Assembly: GCA_018433675.1 (NCBI GenBank)
Contig: JAHDQS010000001.1
Span: forward strand, 168,232-232,231
From: Clostridia bacterium
GTDB lineage: Bacteria; Bacillota; Peptococcia; DRI-13; SM3-B62
DNA length: 64,000 nucleotides
Direction: 5' to 3'
This document shows positions 41,868-54,162 of the stretch, piece by piece; within the stretch, counting starts at the first letter, position 1, and each line of letters opens with the position of its first letter. Position numbers and translations under genes: made by a program. Below the pieces are notes generated by a model. That model did not search any database. It was given only the letters and a program-made list of their open reading frames with translations, and was not told the origin of the DNA.

Positions 41868-43190
41868 ATGGATCCTATGACCGTTGTAATTATTTGCGTA
41901 GCTTTATTACTGGCCTTGATGGTGATTGGGGTTCCGATTTATGCTTGCCTCGGTTTCACCGGTCTATTGGGCACAGTTATGCTTAGTGGTTGGAAAGTCG
42001 CCATAACTATGCTGAAAAATTTTCCCTATATGCGTTCTGCGGATTACATCATGATGGTTGTGCCGATGTTTATAATGATGGGATATATTGCCTTCGCAGC
42101 CGGGTTGAGCAGAGATGCCTACACCATAGCTAACAAGTGGCTGGCCAGATTACCGGCAGGTTTGGCAATGGCTACTATTATGGCCAGTGCCATGTTTGGT
42201 GCCTGTTGCGGTTCTAGTGTTGCCTGTTCTGCTACCATGGGAAAAGTGTCTATTCCAGAAATGACCGAGAAAGGATATAACCCGAAGGTCTCCGCAGGAG
42301 TTGTGGCGGCGGGGGGGCTCTTGGGAATTATGATTCCTCCCAGTACGATTTTGGTGTTTTACGGGACCCTGGCCGAGGTTTCGGTCGGGCAAATGCTTTT
42401 GGCTGGTGTAATACCGGGAATAGTAACTGCGGTAATATATTGCGGAGGTCTCCTGATTTGGAGCCATTTCGATAAAACCCTTTGCCCTTCAACTTATAAA
42501 GTTAGCTGGAAAGAAAAATTGTGGTCCTTGCGTTTGGTATGGGGTGTTTTTGTTCTCTTTGTAATAATTATCGGCGGAATATACGGTGGTATCGTCACTC
42601 CTACAGAAGCCGCCGCCATTGGGGCTGTTGCCTGCTTCCTCATGATGTTGATTAAAACTCCCAGGAGTGAGTACAAGAATATCGGAACATATATGATGGA
42701 GGCAATGAAGGAGACCGTAAACACGTGTGGGATGATTTTTTTGATCTTGATTTCATCTGCTATCTTCAGTATTTTTATGACTCAGGCAGGGATTCCGGCC
42801 ATGGTCAATAGTTGGGCCACCAGTTTACCCTTACCCTCATTGGCTATTGTAGGAATGTTTCTTATAGTTCTAGTGCCGATGGGCATGTTCTTAGACCCTT
42901 TTTCCTGTTTGGTCATTACCGTTCCCATAACTTATCCGGTAGTAGTTGGAACATTTGGGTACAGTCCGCTTTGGTATGGAATTCTTTTAACCCTGATGAT
43001 TCAGGTTGGACTGATATCGCCCCCTGTCGGCTTGAATGCATATGTCATGAAGGGAGCTTGTCCTGAGCTTAGCCTGGAAGATATTTTCAAGGGCTGCTAT
43101 CCATTTATTTTCTTTACATTGCTTACGGTAGCTCTGATCTTGTTCCTGCCGCAATTGGCTACCTGGTTGCCACTCAGCATGGGAAAATAA
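41868..43190 (+). CDS. TRAP transporter large permease subunit (DctM family), second system
   Basis: The 440-residue protein has about twelve membrane helices and DctM signatures ATIMASAMFGACCGSSVACSATMG, GGLLGIMIPPSTILVFYG, GIVTPTEAAAIGA and GLISPPVGLNAYVMKG. ATG 41868 follows AAAGAGGTG; the frame extends upstream into the DctQ gene without a start signal. It forms the permease with the small subunit before it. Confidence 0.94.
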   Translation: MDPMTVVIICVALLLALMVIGVPIYACLGFTGLLGTVMLSGWKVAITMLKNFPYMRSADYIMMVVPMFIMMGYIAFAAGLSRDAYTIANKWLARLPAGLAMATIMASAMFGACCGSSVACSATMGKVSIPEMTEKGYNPKVSAGVVAAGGLLGIMIPPSTILVFYGTLAEVSVGQMLLAGVIPGIVTAVIYCGGLLIWSHFDKTLCPSTYKVSWKEKLWSLRLVWGVFVLFVIIIGGIYGGIVTPTEAAAIGAVACFLMMLIKTPRSEYKNIGTYMMEAMKETVNTCGMIFLILISSAIFSIFMTQAGIPAMVNSWATSLPLPSLAIVGMFLIVLVPMGMFLDPFSCLVITVPITYPVVVGTFGYSPLWYGILLTLMIQVGLISPPVGLNAYVMKGACPELSLEDIFKGCYPFIFFTLLTVALILFLPQLATWLPLSMGK

Positions 43191-43224
43191 CCATGTGAAT
43201 GGATAAAAAAGGAGGAAAAGGAAA

Positions 43225-44367
43225 ATGTTAAAAGACAAAAAATGGGCACTACTTCTTGTCGTTGTTTCCCTGCTTCTTGCTGGTTGTTTGTTGGCAGGAT
43301 GCGGCGGAGGTGACAAAGCAACAGGAGAAGACGATGCCGAAAAAACATGGACCCTGAAGTATGACTATTACAGCATCGAAAACTCTGAGCCCGCCATCAT
43401 TGACAAATGGTATTTTGATGAAGTGGCGAAAAGAAGCAACGGAAGAATCAATATTGAGTATTACTGGGCCGGTGCTCTGCGTAAAACCGGTGAGCATTAT
43501 GGTGCTGTACGTGACGGGCTCAGCGAATTGTCGTTTTTGAACTATGGATACTATTCTGCCGAGCTTCCCATTAGCCGCGGCGTAGAATGGAAATGGAGAC
43601 CCGGCTTAGAGAGCCCGGATGGTCTTAATAAGGCCATTAATAAGCTTTACGATGAAACTGAAGCTTGGCAACAAGAATACGAACGCAACAACATTAAGGT
43701 CCTTTATATGTCCAATTGGGGCGCGGAAGCATGTCTGTTTAAGACCCCCGTTCTGTCTATCGATGATTTGCAAGGCTTGAAGGCACGTACCTATGGTGTT
43801 GAGGGCGATGTCATGAAGATACTGGGCGCAGTACCCTTGTCGATAGCTAACAATGAAACCTATACTTCCCTGGAAAGCGGCGTTATCGACTGTGTAACAA
43901 GCTTTGGACTCAGAACCGCAGCCGGCATGCGTTTGCACGAAAAAGCCCCGTGTATTGTTGATATTGGAGCAGGCGTGCAGGGACCTTCAGCTGTAGTCAT
44001 GAATCTTGATCTCTGGAACGAGTTTCCACAGGAGATAAAAGATATCTTCTTGGAAGTCCGGCAAGAACTTCTTGATTATAAATGGGCAGAGATTATGAAC
44101 AACACTGTTTTAGAAGGCGTTAATATGATGCTGGAAGACGGCACCACATTCTATGAATGGCCGGAAGATGTCATCAAGCAGGCTGCGGATATTGCCGTGC
44201 CGATGCAGGAAGAGAATTGGATTAATGACATGGTTTCTATGAAACTAATGACAGAAGAAGAATGCAAAGACTTTTTAGCTAAGCTTGACAAATATACTGC
44301 TGAGTTCAGTGAAAATGCGGAAGTTAAAAGTTTCAGTCAGGTATATAAGGAAGTAACCGAGAAGTAA
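43225..44367 (+). CDS. TRAP transporter substrate-binding lipoprotein (DctP family), second system
   Basis: The 380-residue protein has a signal peptide with two overlapping lipoboxes, LLAGC at Cys21 and again at Cys26. The mature DctP fold follows, with KARTYGVEGDVMKILGAVPLSIANNETYTSLESGVIDCVTSF holding the carboxylate-clamp arginine. It comes last in the gene order Q-M-P, unlike the P-Q-M order of the first TRAP system. A strong terminator closes the operon. Confidence 0.92.
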   Translation: MLKDKKWALLLVVVSLLLAGCLLAGCGGGDKATGEDDAEKTWTLKYDYYSIENSEPAIIDKWYFDEVAKRSNGRINIEYYWAGALRKTGEHYGAVRDGLSELSFLNYGYYSAELPISRGVEWKWRPGLESPDGLNKAINKLYDETEAWQQEYERNNIKVLYMSNWGAEACLFKTPVLSIDDLQGLKARTYGVEGDVMKILGAVPLSIANNETYTSLESGVIDCVTSFGLRTAAGMRLHEKAPCIVDIGAGVQGPSAVVMNLDLWNEFPQEIKDIFLEVRQELLDYKWAEIMNNTVLEGVNMMLEDGTTFYEWPEDVIKQAADIAVPMQEENWINDMVSMKLMTEEECKDFLAKLDKYTAEFSENAEVKSFSQVYKEVTEK

Positions 44368-44399
44368 AAAGCTTACGCCTCCCTATATATACCATATCC

Positions 44400-44434
44400 A
44401 AAAGGGTATCGGGCTAGAAAGCCGATACCCTTTT
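44400..44434 (+). terminator. Terminator after the second TRAP operon
   Basis: AAAAGGGTATCG and CGATACCCTTTT arms with a GCT/AGC extension and one bulged G, ending in TTTT. Confidence 0.88.
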
Positions 44435-44464
44435 GGTGACAAAAAAACAGTTTCAACCTATTTG

Positions 44465-44504
44465 TTTGTACTTAATTGTACAAAGCCATAGTATGTATTA
44501 TAAT
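44465..44504 (+). promoter_or_regulatory. Promoter with overlapping operator for the second FadR-type regulator
   Basis: TTTGTAC-TTAATT-GTACAAA (44465-44484) is a perfect inverted repeat whose right half overlaps the presumed -35 TTGTAC (44476-44481). TATAAT lies at 44499-44504, 17 bases on. This suits autoregulation by steric blocking. Confidence 0.5.
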
Positions 44505-44547
44505 CTAGAAGGAGCATTCATACTATCTTATGAAAAGGTGCCTGAAA

Positions 44548-45249
44548 ATGTTAAAACCAAAAAACACGTTTGAAAAAATCGATAGAAAAAATTTGCCTGA
44601 TCAAATTATCCGCCAAATTCGAGCGATGATTGAAAAGGGATTACTTAAACCTAATGATAGGCTGCCTTCTGAGCGTGAACTGGCGGAAATGTTGGGAGTT
44701 AGTCGATTGCCCTTGCGCGAAGCCCTAAAATCATTACAATCTACCAACGTGCTTGATGTTCGACCGGGAGAGGGTTATTTTGTGCGGGGTATTGAGACAG
44801 TGCGTCTGCTGGAGTTCTTTGAGGGCAAGTTGAATCAAGAAAAAGACATGCTCAACGATCTCAAGGAGGCCCGTATCATTATTGAATTAGGCGCAATAGA
44901 TCTGGCCTGTGAACGAAGAACAGAAGCGGATATTAAACGGATGAGAAGTAGTAATGAAAAAATGAAGAAAGCCGTCAATGAAGACAGCGAGGATGTTATT
45001 AAGTATTCCATGGAATTTCATAATAACATTTTTGAAACCAGCAGAAACGGATTTCTTATTTCTATTATGGCTTGTATGAACAGTGCAATCTATAAAGGCA
45101 GGATCAAATCATTAAAAACCATTAATAAACGATACCTGTTAGCCTATGAAGAGCATAATGAAATGCTGGAGGCAATTGCTGTACGAGACGCTGAAAAGGC
45201 AAAATCTCTAATGAGGCACCACCTGCAATCTTCATATCATGTTGATTAG
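44548..45249 (+). CDS. GntR-family regulator, FadR/FCD subfamily (copy 2)
   Basis: The 233-residue protein has a winged helix (IRQIRAMIEKGLLKPNDRLPSERELAEMLGVSRLPLREAL) and an FCD domain (MEFHNNIFETSRNG, HHLQSS). It is a paralogue of the regulator at 37314 and has exactly the same length. ATG 44548 with AAGGTG upstream is chosen; ATG 44530 would place the nearest AGGAG site 16 bases away. It stands between the TRAP operon and PFOR and could control either. Confidence 0.88.
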   Translation: MLKPKNTFEKIDRKNLPDQIIRQIRAMIEKGLLKPNDRLPSERELAEMLGVSRLPLREALKSLQSTNVLDVRPGEGYFVRGIETVRLLEFFEGKLNQEKDMLNDLKEARIIIELGAIDLACERRTEADIKRMRSSNEKMKKAVNEDSEDVIKYSMEFHNNIFETSRNGFLISIMACMNSAIYKGRIKSLKTINKRYLLAYEEHNEMLEAIAVRDAEKAKSLMRHHLQSSYHVD

Positions 45250-48937
<3,688 letters not shown>

Positions 48938-48968
48938 TTGTTAAATTAATAATTTCGGAAAACTTTTT

Positions 48969-48998
48969 AGAACATGTCTGTGAAACAGGCATGTTCTT
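48969..48998 (+). terminator. Terminator after PFOR
   Basis: AGAACATGTCTG-TGAAA-CAGGCATGTTCT (one bulge) followed by TTTTG. Confidence 0.8.
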
Positions 48999-49047
48999 TT
49001 GTTTACACCGGTTAAATATTAGCAAAGTGTCATACAATACAAATACT

Positions 49048-49728
49048 ATGCAAATAAACTCATGGGGAATCAAGCAGAGAATTGCAGAAGCCTATATAGG
49101 CGAATATGCCAGCGGAAAGAGTGAAATGGCGGTTAATAGAGCATTGTATTTACTGCATAACGGATTTACTCCTGTTACTCTGGTTGATTTGGATCTGGTG
49201 GAACCCTTCTATACGTTGCGACCCATTAAGGTTCAATTAGAAGTGGAGGGGCTGGAGGTAATAGCCTGGGAAACAGCGGATACCCTCGGGCTTGGTGAGG
49301 CCGGAAACATATTAAAGCCGGGCATGCGCTGGGCTCTCAAAAAAGAGGGTAGCGTTATCTTTGATGTTGGCTACGGAATAGATGGAGCAAACAAGACGAG
49401 GTTGTTGGAGGGTGCAGGGGAGCTAAAGATTTACGTGGTTGTTAATATTGCGCGGCCGATGACAGGTGATGTAATGAGAATTGTTGAATACGTACAATCT
49501 TTGGGGCGAGTGGACGGGCTGATAAACAATTCCCATTTGGGCGACGATACGGATCTGGAAATTATCAATGAAGGGGTGGAGGTAGTTACGGAAGCGGCAA
49601 AGAAATTTGGGCTTCCGGTTATCTGGACAGCGGTAGAAGAAAAATTTGCCGAGCAAATAGGGGATTATGATAAAAAGGGGAACCCCGTGTTTTTTTTGAA
49701 AAGGAGAATGCAGCACACTTTTTGGTGA
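49048..49728 (+). CDS. P-loop ATPase of MinD/ParA-like (SIMIBI) type, function unknown
   Basis: The protein of about 226 residues has Walker A GEYASGKSE near the N-terminus, the switch-like LVDLDLVEPFYTLR, and a Walker B-like VIFDVGYGIDG. The base-contact segment LINNSHLGDDT follows later. This is the layout of ATPases that mature or regulate metalloenzymes, though no specific family was recognised. It sits between PFOR and the second oxidoreductase, so a service role for one of them is a guess. The start is uncertain: ATG 49048 lacks a clear ribosome site and GTG 49027 is possible. Confidence 0.65.
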   Translation: MQINSWGIKQRIAEAYIGEYASGKSEMAVNRALYLLHNGFTPVTLVDLDLVEPFYTLRPIKVQLEVEGLEVIAWETADTLGLGEAGNILKPGMRWALKKEGSVIFDVGYGIDGANKTRLLEGAGELKIYVVVNIARPMTGDVMRIVEYVQSLGRVDGLINNSHLGDDTDLEIINEGVEVVTEAAKKFGLPVIWTAVEEKFAEQIGDYDKKGNPVFFLKRRMQHTFW

Positions 49729-49789
49729 GAGCGGCAATAATGCCGTTGTTATATGATACATATTAAGTTACTGGGAGGTGTTTTTTAAT

Positions 49790-50875
49790 ATGTTAGAAAA
49801 ACCCATCGGAGGAGAAAAGAGAGTATTCATGACGGGGAACGAGGTTGTTGCCTGGGCAGCTCTTGCTGCTGAAGCCGATATTATGTATGGCTACCCGATA
49901 ACACCGCAAAATGAAGTGATGCACTACTGGACAAGATTAGCGCCGAAATACGGCAGATCTTTTTTGCAAACAGAAGACGAAATCTCTGCCGGATTTACGA
50001 CCTGTGGCGGAGTACTATCGGGCAAGAGGGCCTTCACGGCCACAGCCGGTCCGGGTAATATTTTGATGCAGGAGTCCATGACTATGGCTGAAATGATGAG
50101 AATACCAACGGTGCTTGTCGTTCAGCAGCGGGGTGGACCTTCGACCGCTACTGTTATTTATTCACAGCAGGAGGTAACTATGACCTGCTTTGGAGGAAAC
50201 GGAGAAGGCCTGAGGATTGTGTATTCCACATGTAGCCATCAGGAGTTGTACGATTATACCATTAAAGCATTCAACGTTGCTTGGAAGTATCGTTTTCCGG
50301 TGTTTGTCTTGGGCGACGGCTACCAGGCCAAGATGAGAGAGTCGTTGAAGATGTATGATCCGGCAACCAAAGGAATCAAAATGGTAGAGACGCAGCCTTC
50401 GTTGGGATTGGCAGGAGTGCCGGGGGTGGATCGTGAACCCAGCCATTTGCGTAATACATACAATACCGAGGAAGAGCTTTGCGAGGTCGTGACAAACCTG
50501 GTTAAGGAATACAATAAAGTAGTGCCGGAGGTAGTAGAGTACGAGACCTTTGAGACAGAAGTTGCGGAAATAGTATTGCTCGGACACGGAATTGTGACGA
50601 GAGCGGCCCAGGCGGCAGTCAAGACGCTGCGTGAGCAAGGGATCAAAGTCGGACATTTCCGGCCTATCACTATCCACCCGTTTGCGGCTGATGAATTAAG
50701 GGCAATTTGTAAGCATGCTAAAAAACTGATAGTAATTGAATCGGCCCAGGGTCAGTTTGAGAGGATTGTGAAGGAAGCCATTTATGGCGAGTCCGTTCCT
50801 ATGGAAAGCTACTTCAAGCCGGGGCAAGGTGTAACCGGCGAGGAGATAGTAGAATACGTCAAAAAAGGACTGTAA
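49790..50875 (+). CDS. 2-oxoacid:ferredoxin oxidoreductase, alpha subunit
   Basis: The 361-residue subunit has the N-terminal pyrimidine-binding motif GYPITPQNEVMHYW, DEISAGFTTCGG, TATAGPGNILMQE and the transketolase-C-like domain beginning EVAEIVLLGHG. Together with the next three genes it forms the four-subunit type that decarboxylates 2-oxoglutarate or branched-chain 2-oxoacids with CoA. ATG 49790 follows GGGAGGTG. Subunit order alpha-beta-gamma-delta. Confidence 0.93.
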   Translation: MLEKPIGGEKRVFMTGNEVVAWAALAAEADIMYGYPITPQNEVMHYWTRLAPKYGRSFLQTEDEISAGFTTCGGVLSGKRAFTATAGPGNILMQESMTMAEMMRIPTVLVVQQRGGPSTATVIYSQQEVTMTCFGGNGEGLRIVYSTCSHQELYDYTIKAFNVAWKYRFPVFVLGDGYQAKMRESLKMYDPATKGIKMVETQPSLGLAGVPGVDREPSHLRNTYNTEEELCEVVTNLVKEYNKVVPEVVEYETFETEVAEIVLLGHGIVTRAAQAAVKTLREQGIKVGHFRPITIHPFAADELRAICKHAKKLIVIESAQGQFERIVKEAIYGESVPMESYFKPGQGVTGEEIVEYVKKGL

Positions 50876-50895
50876 ATTGAGAAAGGAGGTTAATC

Positions 50896-51645
50896 ATGTC
50901 TGTTGTACCGAATATGCCGAAATCATGGCGTGAAGAAACAAAACCACATAAATTCTGTCCCGGTTGTGGACATGGGTTAGTTTTAAAGGCTTTAGGTGAA
51001 GCTATAGATGAACTGGCAATCCAGGAGAAGGTCGTGTTTGGATGTGATATTGGGTGTTCTTTGTTGTCTTGGGACTTTTTCAATTGCGACTCCGTGCAGA
51101 CGCACCACGGGCGGACAACGCCGGTTGTGACAGGCGTAAAAAGAGCCAGGCCGGACAGGATATGTATCGCCTATATGGGAGACGGGGGCGGATATGCTAT
51201 CGGCGCCCAGCATTTAGTTAATGCGGCGGCCAGGAACGAAAGGATTACGGCCATACTGGTAAACAATTGCAACTATGGCATGACGGGCGGCCAAATGGCG
51301 CCGACGACGCTGCCGGGGATGAAGACACAGACCTCTCCTTACGGGCGCGATACGGACAGCATGGGATATCCGACGCAAGGACCGGAAATGGTTGCGGCCA
51401 TTGCCAGAGAAGGTGCATATGTTGCCAGGGGAACCGTGGCCAATGTCCGGCAGCTAAAAAGATATATTAAAAGTGCTCTGCAAAATCAAATCGACGGAAA
51501 CGGATTTTCCTTTGTAGAAGCCCTTTCGGGATGCCCGACAAACTGGAGCACTAATGCTCAAAAAACCTGGGAGTTCATAGAAAAAGAAATGCCCCAGTAT
51601 TTTAAGGTTGGAGAAATAAAAACTCCTGGGAAGAAGGGGGAATAG
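50896..51645 (+). CDS. 2-oxoacid:ferredoxin oxidoreductase, beta subunit (TPP-binding)
   Basis: The 249-residue subunit has the cluster motif FCPGCGHGLVLKALGEAIDE and the thiamin pyrophosphate motif GDGGGYAIGAQHLVNAAARN...NNCNYGMTGGQMAPTT, typical of KorB/VorB chains. It carries the active site of the complex with the alpha subunit. Ribosome site AAAGGAGGT; 20 bases after the alpha gene. Confidence 0.95.
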   Translation: MSVVPNMPKSWREETKPHKFCPGCGHGLVLKALGEAIDELAIQEKVVFGCDIGCSLLSWDFFNCDSVQTHHGRTTPVVTGVKRARPDRICIAYMGDGGGYAIGAQHLVNAAARNERITAILVNNCNYGMTGGQMAPTTLPGMKTQTSPYGRDTDSMGYPTQGPEMVAAIAREGAYVARGTVANVRQLKRYIKSALQNQIDGNGFSFVEALSGCPTNWSTNAQKTWEFIEKEMPQYFKVGEIKTPGKKGE

Positions 51646-51648
51646 CAG

Positions 51649-52215
51649 ATGTCGAATGCGGTAAAATTGGCGTTGGCCGGTGAAGGCGGACAGGGAGTCC
51701 AGTCTGTGGCCGGAATCCTGGTGGAAGCAGCTAACGATGAAGGCAGGGAGGCACTATATATACCTAATTTTGGTGTTGAACAGCGGGGCGGCGTTTCCGT
51801 TGCTTTTTGCCAAATATCCGATGAGAGAATCGGTTCCCCTAAGTTCAAATTTGCCGACTTGGTAATTGCTTTATCCGACAGAGCTGTACGCCGTACCAAG
51901 CAATATGTTGACGAAAACACCGTCTTCATCTACGATTCTTCTGTAGAGGGAGTGGAGGATGACCTGCCGCAGAAGGCGAAAAAGATCTTAGCCATACCGG
52001 CTTTGGATATTGCAAAAAAAGAACTGCATCCCAGAGTATTTAACGTTATTGTCATGGGCGCGGCAATTGCTGTAACAAAGATTGTGGATATGGAGCAGGC
52101 AAAAAGCGCTTTAGAGAAAAAGTTAGGTTATAAATTTGAGCAGGATCCCAAGTTGAGAGAGTTGAACTTTAAAGCTCTAAAAAAGGGTGTGGAACTTGTT
52201 GAAGGAAAGGTCTGA
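51649..52215 (+). CDS. 2-oxoacid:ferredoxin oxidoreductase, gamma subunit
   Basis: The 188-residue subunit shows the gamma-family opening LALAGEGGQGVQSVAGILVEAAN, then NFGVEQRGGVSVAFCQISD and VMGAAIAVTKIVD. It helps bind CoA in the complex. It starts three bases after the beta gene's stop codon. Confidence 0.94.
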   Translation: MSNAVKLALAGEGGQGVQSVAGILVEAANDEGREALYIPNFGVEQRGGVSVAFCQISDERIGSPKFKFADLVIALSDRAVRRTKQYVDENTVFIYDSSVEGVEDDLPQKAKKILAIPALDIAKKELHPRVFNVIVMGAAIAVTKIVDMEQAKSALEKKLGYKFEQDPKLRELNFKALKKGVELVEGKV

Positions 52216-52246
52216 TTCTTTTAGGAAAGAAAAAGGAGGGGATAGG

Positions 52247-52498
52247 ATGACTACCAATGCTTATAAAATGAAGCAAGTGGAGACAACAAAATCGGTATTC
52301 ACTATTTTCACCGGATTGTGCAAGGGTTGCGGCCTGTGTATAGAAAAATGTCCGACCAAGACACTGCATTGGTCGGATACCCTGGGTGTTTACGGAACAC
52401 CTTCCGTTGAGCCGAAGGAAAACGATAATTGTACCGCCTGCGGGATGTGCGCGCTGGTTTGTCCGGATTGCGCGATAGTGATTGAGCGTAAGAAGTAA
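52247..52498 (+). CDS. 2-oxoacid:ferredoxin oxidoreductase, delta (2x[4Fe-4S]) subunit
   Basis: The 83-residue protein has two ferredoxin cluster motifs, CKGCGLCIEKCP and CTACGMCALVCPDC. It carries electrons from the active site to external ferredoxin. ATG 52247 follows AAGGAGGGG. In many such operons this gene comes first; here it comes last. Confidence 0.92.
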   Translation: MTTNAYKMKQVETTKSVFTIFTGLCKGCGLCIEKCPTKTLHWSDTLGVYGTPSVEPKENDNCTACGMCALVCPDCAIVIERKK

Positions 52499-52579
52499 TC
52501 TGGGGAAATATCCCATAGAACCAAGACAAACGGGGCAGAATATTCTTATGAGAGAAAGAAAACAACGGAGTTGACAGCA

Positions 52580-52789
52580 ATGGTCATGAAAGCAAGAGAA
52601 AGAAAGGTACTGCCTGTTTGTTCCTTGTGCAGTAAAGTCCCCGACAAAGGTCTACGAGACGGCTTTTTTCTCAAGGGCATCTTTATTTGCAGTGCCTGTG
52701 AAAAAAGATTACTTCGCTGTCGGCCCGTCGATGGTGAGGAATACACATTGATGATTGCGAACATGCGTCAGATTCTGTTTAAAGAATAG
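52580..52789 (+). CDS. csfB: Anti-sigma-G factor Gin (CsfB) family protein
   Basis: The protein of about 69 residues has the Gin zinc-finger pattern CSLCSKVPDKGLRDGFFLKGIFICSACEKRLL, two CxxC pairs 20 or so residues apart. Gin binds and restrains sigma-G (and sigma-E) during sporulation. In B. subtilis csfB lies downstream of bofA before yaaO; here 15.5 kb of accessory genes separate it from bofA. ATG 52580 has GGAG upstream. Confidence 0.88.
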   Translation: MVMKARERKVLPVCSLCSKVPDKGLRDGFFLKGIFICSACEKRLLRCRPVDGEEYTLMIANMRQILFKE

Positions 52790-53082
52790 CAACAATAAGG
52801 ATGGCGACAGACAATACAATTTAAAAAACTGAATATCAGACACAAAACAGTAGGGATATTGTATGTAACAGTATCTCTTTTTTGTTTTTTTTTCAGTATA
52901 TCTAAAAGGGTGACAAGCTTATAAAAGATTGTAGGCTTGAATGCTGTCCGCATAGATATAATTTACTCTACTGCTGGTTTGTTTTGCTCAAATAAACCTA
53001 TGGTCGGTTGCAAGTCACTCGTACTATCGCTTAAAATTTAAATGCAATAAAAAAGCATTATATAGAATTGGGAGGTTGATTT

Positions 53083-53997
53083 ATGGATAATGAAAAAATG
53101 GCTCAATTCATTACAGAACTGAGAAAGGGGAAAAATTTAACACAGAAAGATCTGGCAGAAAAGTTAGGGGTAACGGATAAAGCCGTTTCAAAATGGGAAC
53201 GCGGATTAAACTGTCCCGATATCTCGCTATTGTCAAAGCTTTCTTATATATTGGGTGTAACAACAAGTGAATTGCTAAACGGTGAAAAAGCGGAGCCATC
53301 TGTGCCGGAAGTAGAAGCTATGGTTGAAGCAACACTTCAATATGCCGATACTGCAACAAAAAGCATAATTGCTAAAAGCAAAAGAAGGACAGATGTCGCC
53401 ATAGCATCTGCAATTTTATTATTGGGTATTCTTGTTTTGGTTGGATGCAATTGGGCTATTGATAGCGGCATGGGATGGTCTATCCTACCCGTAAATATAA
53501 CAGCATTTGTTTGGCTGGTAATAATGTTAGGAGTGTTTGTAATGGGAAAAAACAAGATAGCTTCTTTTTTGCTCTGTGCGTTTTTTGCTTTTATAACAAC
53601 ATATTACTATTCTTCTTTGAATCAAGCTACGACGAGAGATGTCAGCGCCTATGGAGTATTTAATGGTTTCACGATGAACCACATTCCGCACTACAATATC
53701 ATTATAGTCATGTTTATTGTTTCTATCGCAGTGGCGGTGATTTCTTTCTTAATTCAAAACAAAAAGATTTCCGGGGATAAGGTTTTTCTTCTTGTGACAG
53801 TGAGTATAACCATTATTATCTTATCCGTAGTTACCTTGACTTCAATTATGGATTACGTTGACATTCAAGGCCTTGGCGTAAATCCGAAATTTACAATTGT
53901 TTCACTACTAACGTTCTTGATGAATTGCGTTTCACTGGCCCTATTGGCAAAACGCCACAGGAGACAGATTGCAGAGAAACAAAAGGTAGGCAAATAA
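53083..53997 (+). CDS. XRE-family helix-turn-helix membrane protein
   Basis: The 304-residue protein has an N-terminal XRE domain (about 7-62, LRKGKNLTQKDLAEKLGVTDKAVSKWERG) and six to seven hydrophobic segments from about residue 105 to 295. The type is common in Firmicutes, where the DNA-binding part is tethered to the membrane; ligand and targets are unknown. It is AT-rich relative to its neighbours and lies alone between csfB and a convergent regulator. Ribosome site GGGAGG. The 293-base gap before it shows no other feature I can support. Confidence 0.85.
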   Translation: MDNEKMAQFITELRKGKNLTQKDLAEKLGVTDKAVSKWERGLNCPDISLLSKLSYILGVTTSELLNGEKAEPSVPEVEAMVEATLQYADTATKSIIAKSKRRTDVAIASAILLLGILVLVGCNWAIDSGMGWSILPVNITAFVWLVIMLGVFVMGKNKIASFLLCAFFAFITTYYYSSLNQATTRDVSAYGVFNGFTMNHIPHYNIIIVMFIVSIAVAVISFLIQNKKISGDKVFLLVTVSITIIILSVVTLTSIMDYVDIQGLGVNPKFTIVSLLTFLMNCVSLALLAKRHRRQIAEKQKVGK

Positions 53998-54083
53998 ATG
54001 TATATATCCTCTATTGTCCAGCAAAAATAAAAAACCGTTGTTTAGACGGTTAAACTACAAACAAAGTTTAGATAGCCAGGACT

Positions 54084-54121
54084 AAACGGTGGTTTTGCAA
54101 TGAAAATCAAAGCCGCCGTTT
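54084..54121. terminator. Hairpin between convergent XRE and regulator genes
   Basis: A 14-bp stem (54084-54097 with 54108-54121, two G:T pairs) around ten bases, with T- and A-rich flanks. A smaller hairpin AACCGT...ACGGTT precedes it near 54032. The two may end transcription from both sides. Confidence 0.55.
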
Positions 54122-54162
54122 TCCGTTTCAAAAAATGGACTTTCGGAGAGTTAGGTGTTAGT

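Noticed and set aside
42150-42467. Minus-strand open frame inside the dctM gene
   Set aside because: Shadow frame with no family resemblance or ribosome site.
50162-50677. 171-codon minus-strand open frame within the alpha subunit gene
   Set aside because: Shadow of the 2-oxoacid oxidoreductase alpha gene; low-complexity composition and no start signal.
53998-54162. A mobile-element end suggested by several short inverted repeats
   Set aside because: The repeats fit terminators between convergent genes and no target duplication or transposase is present.
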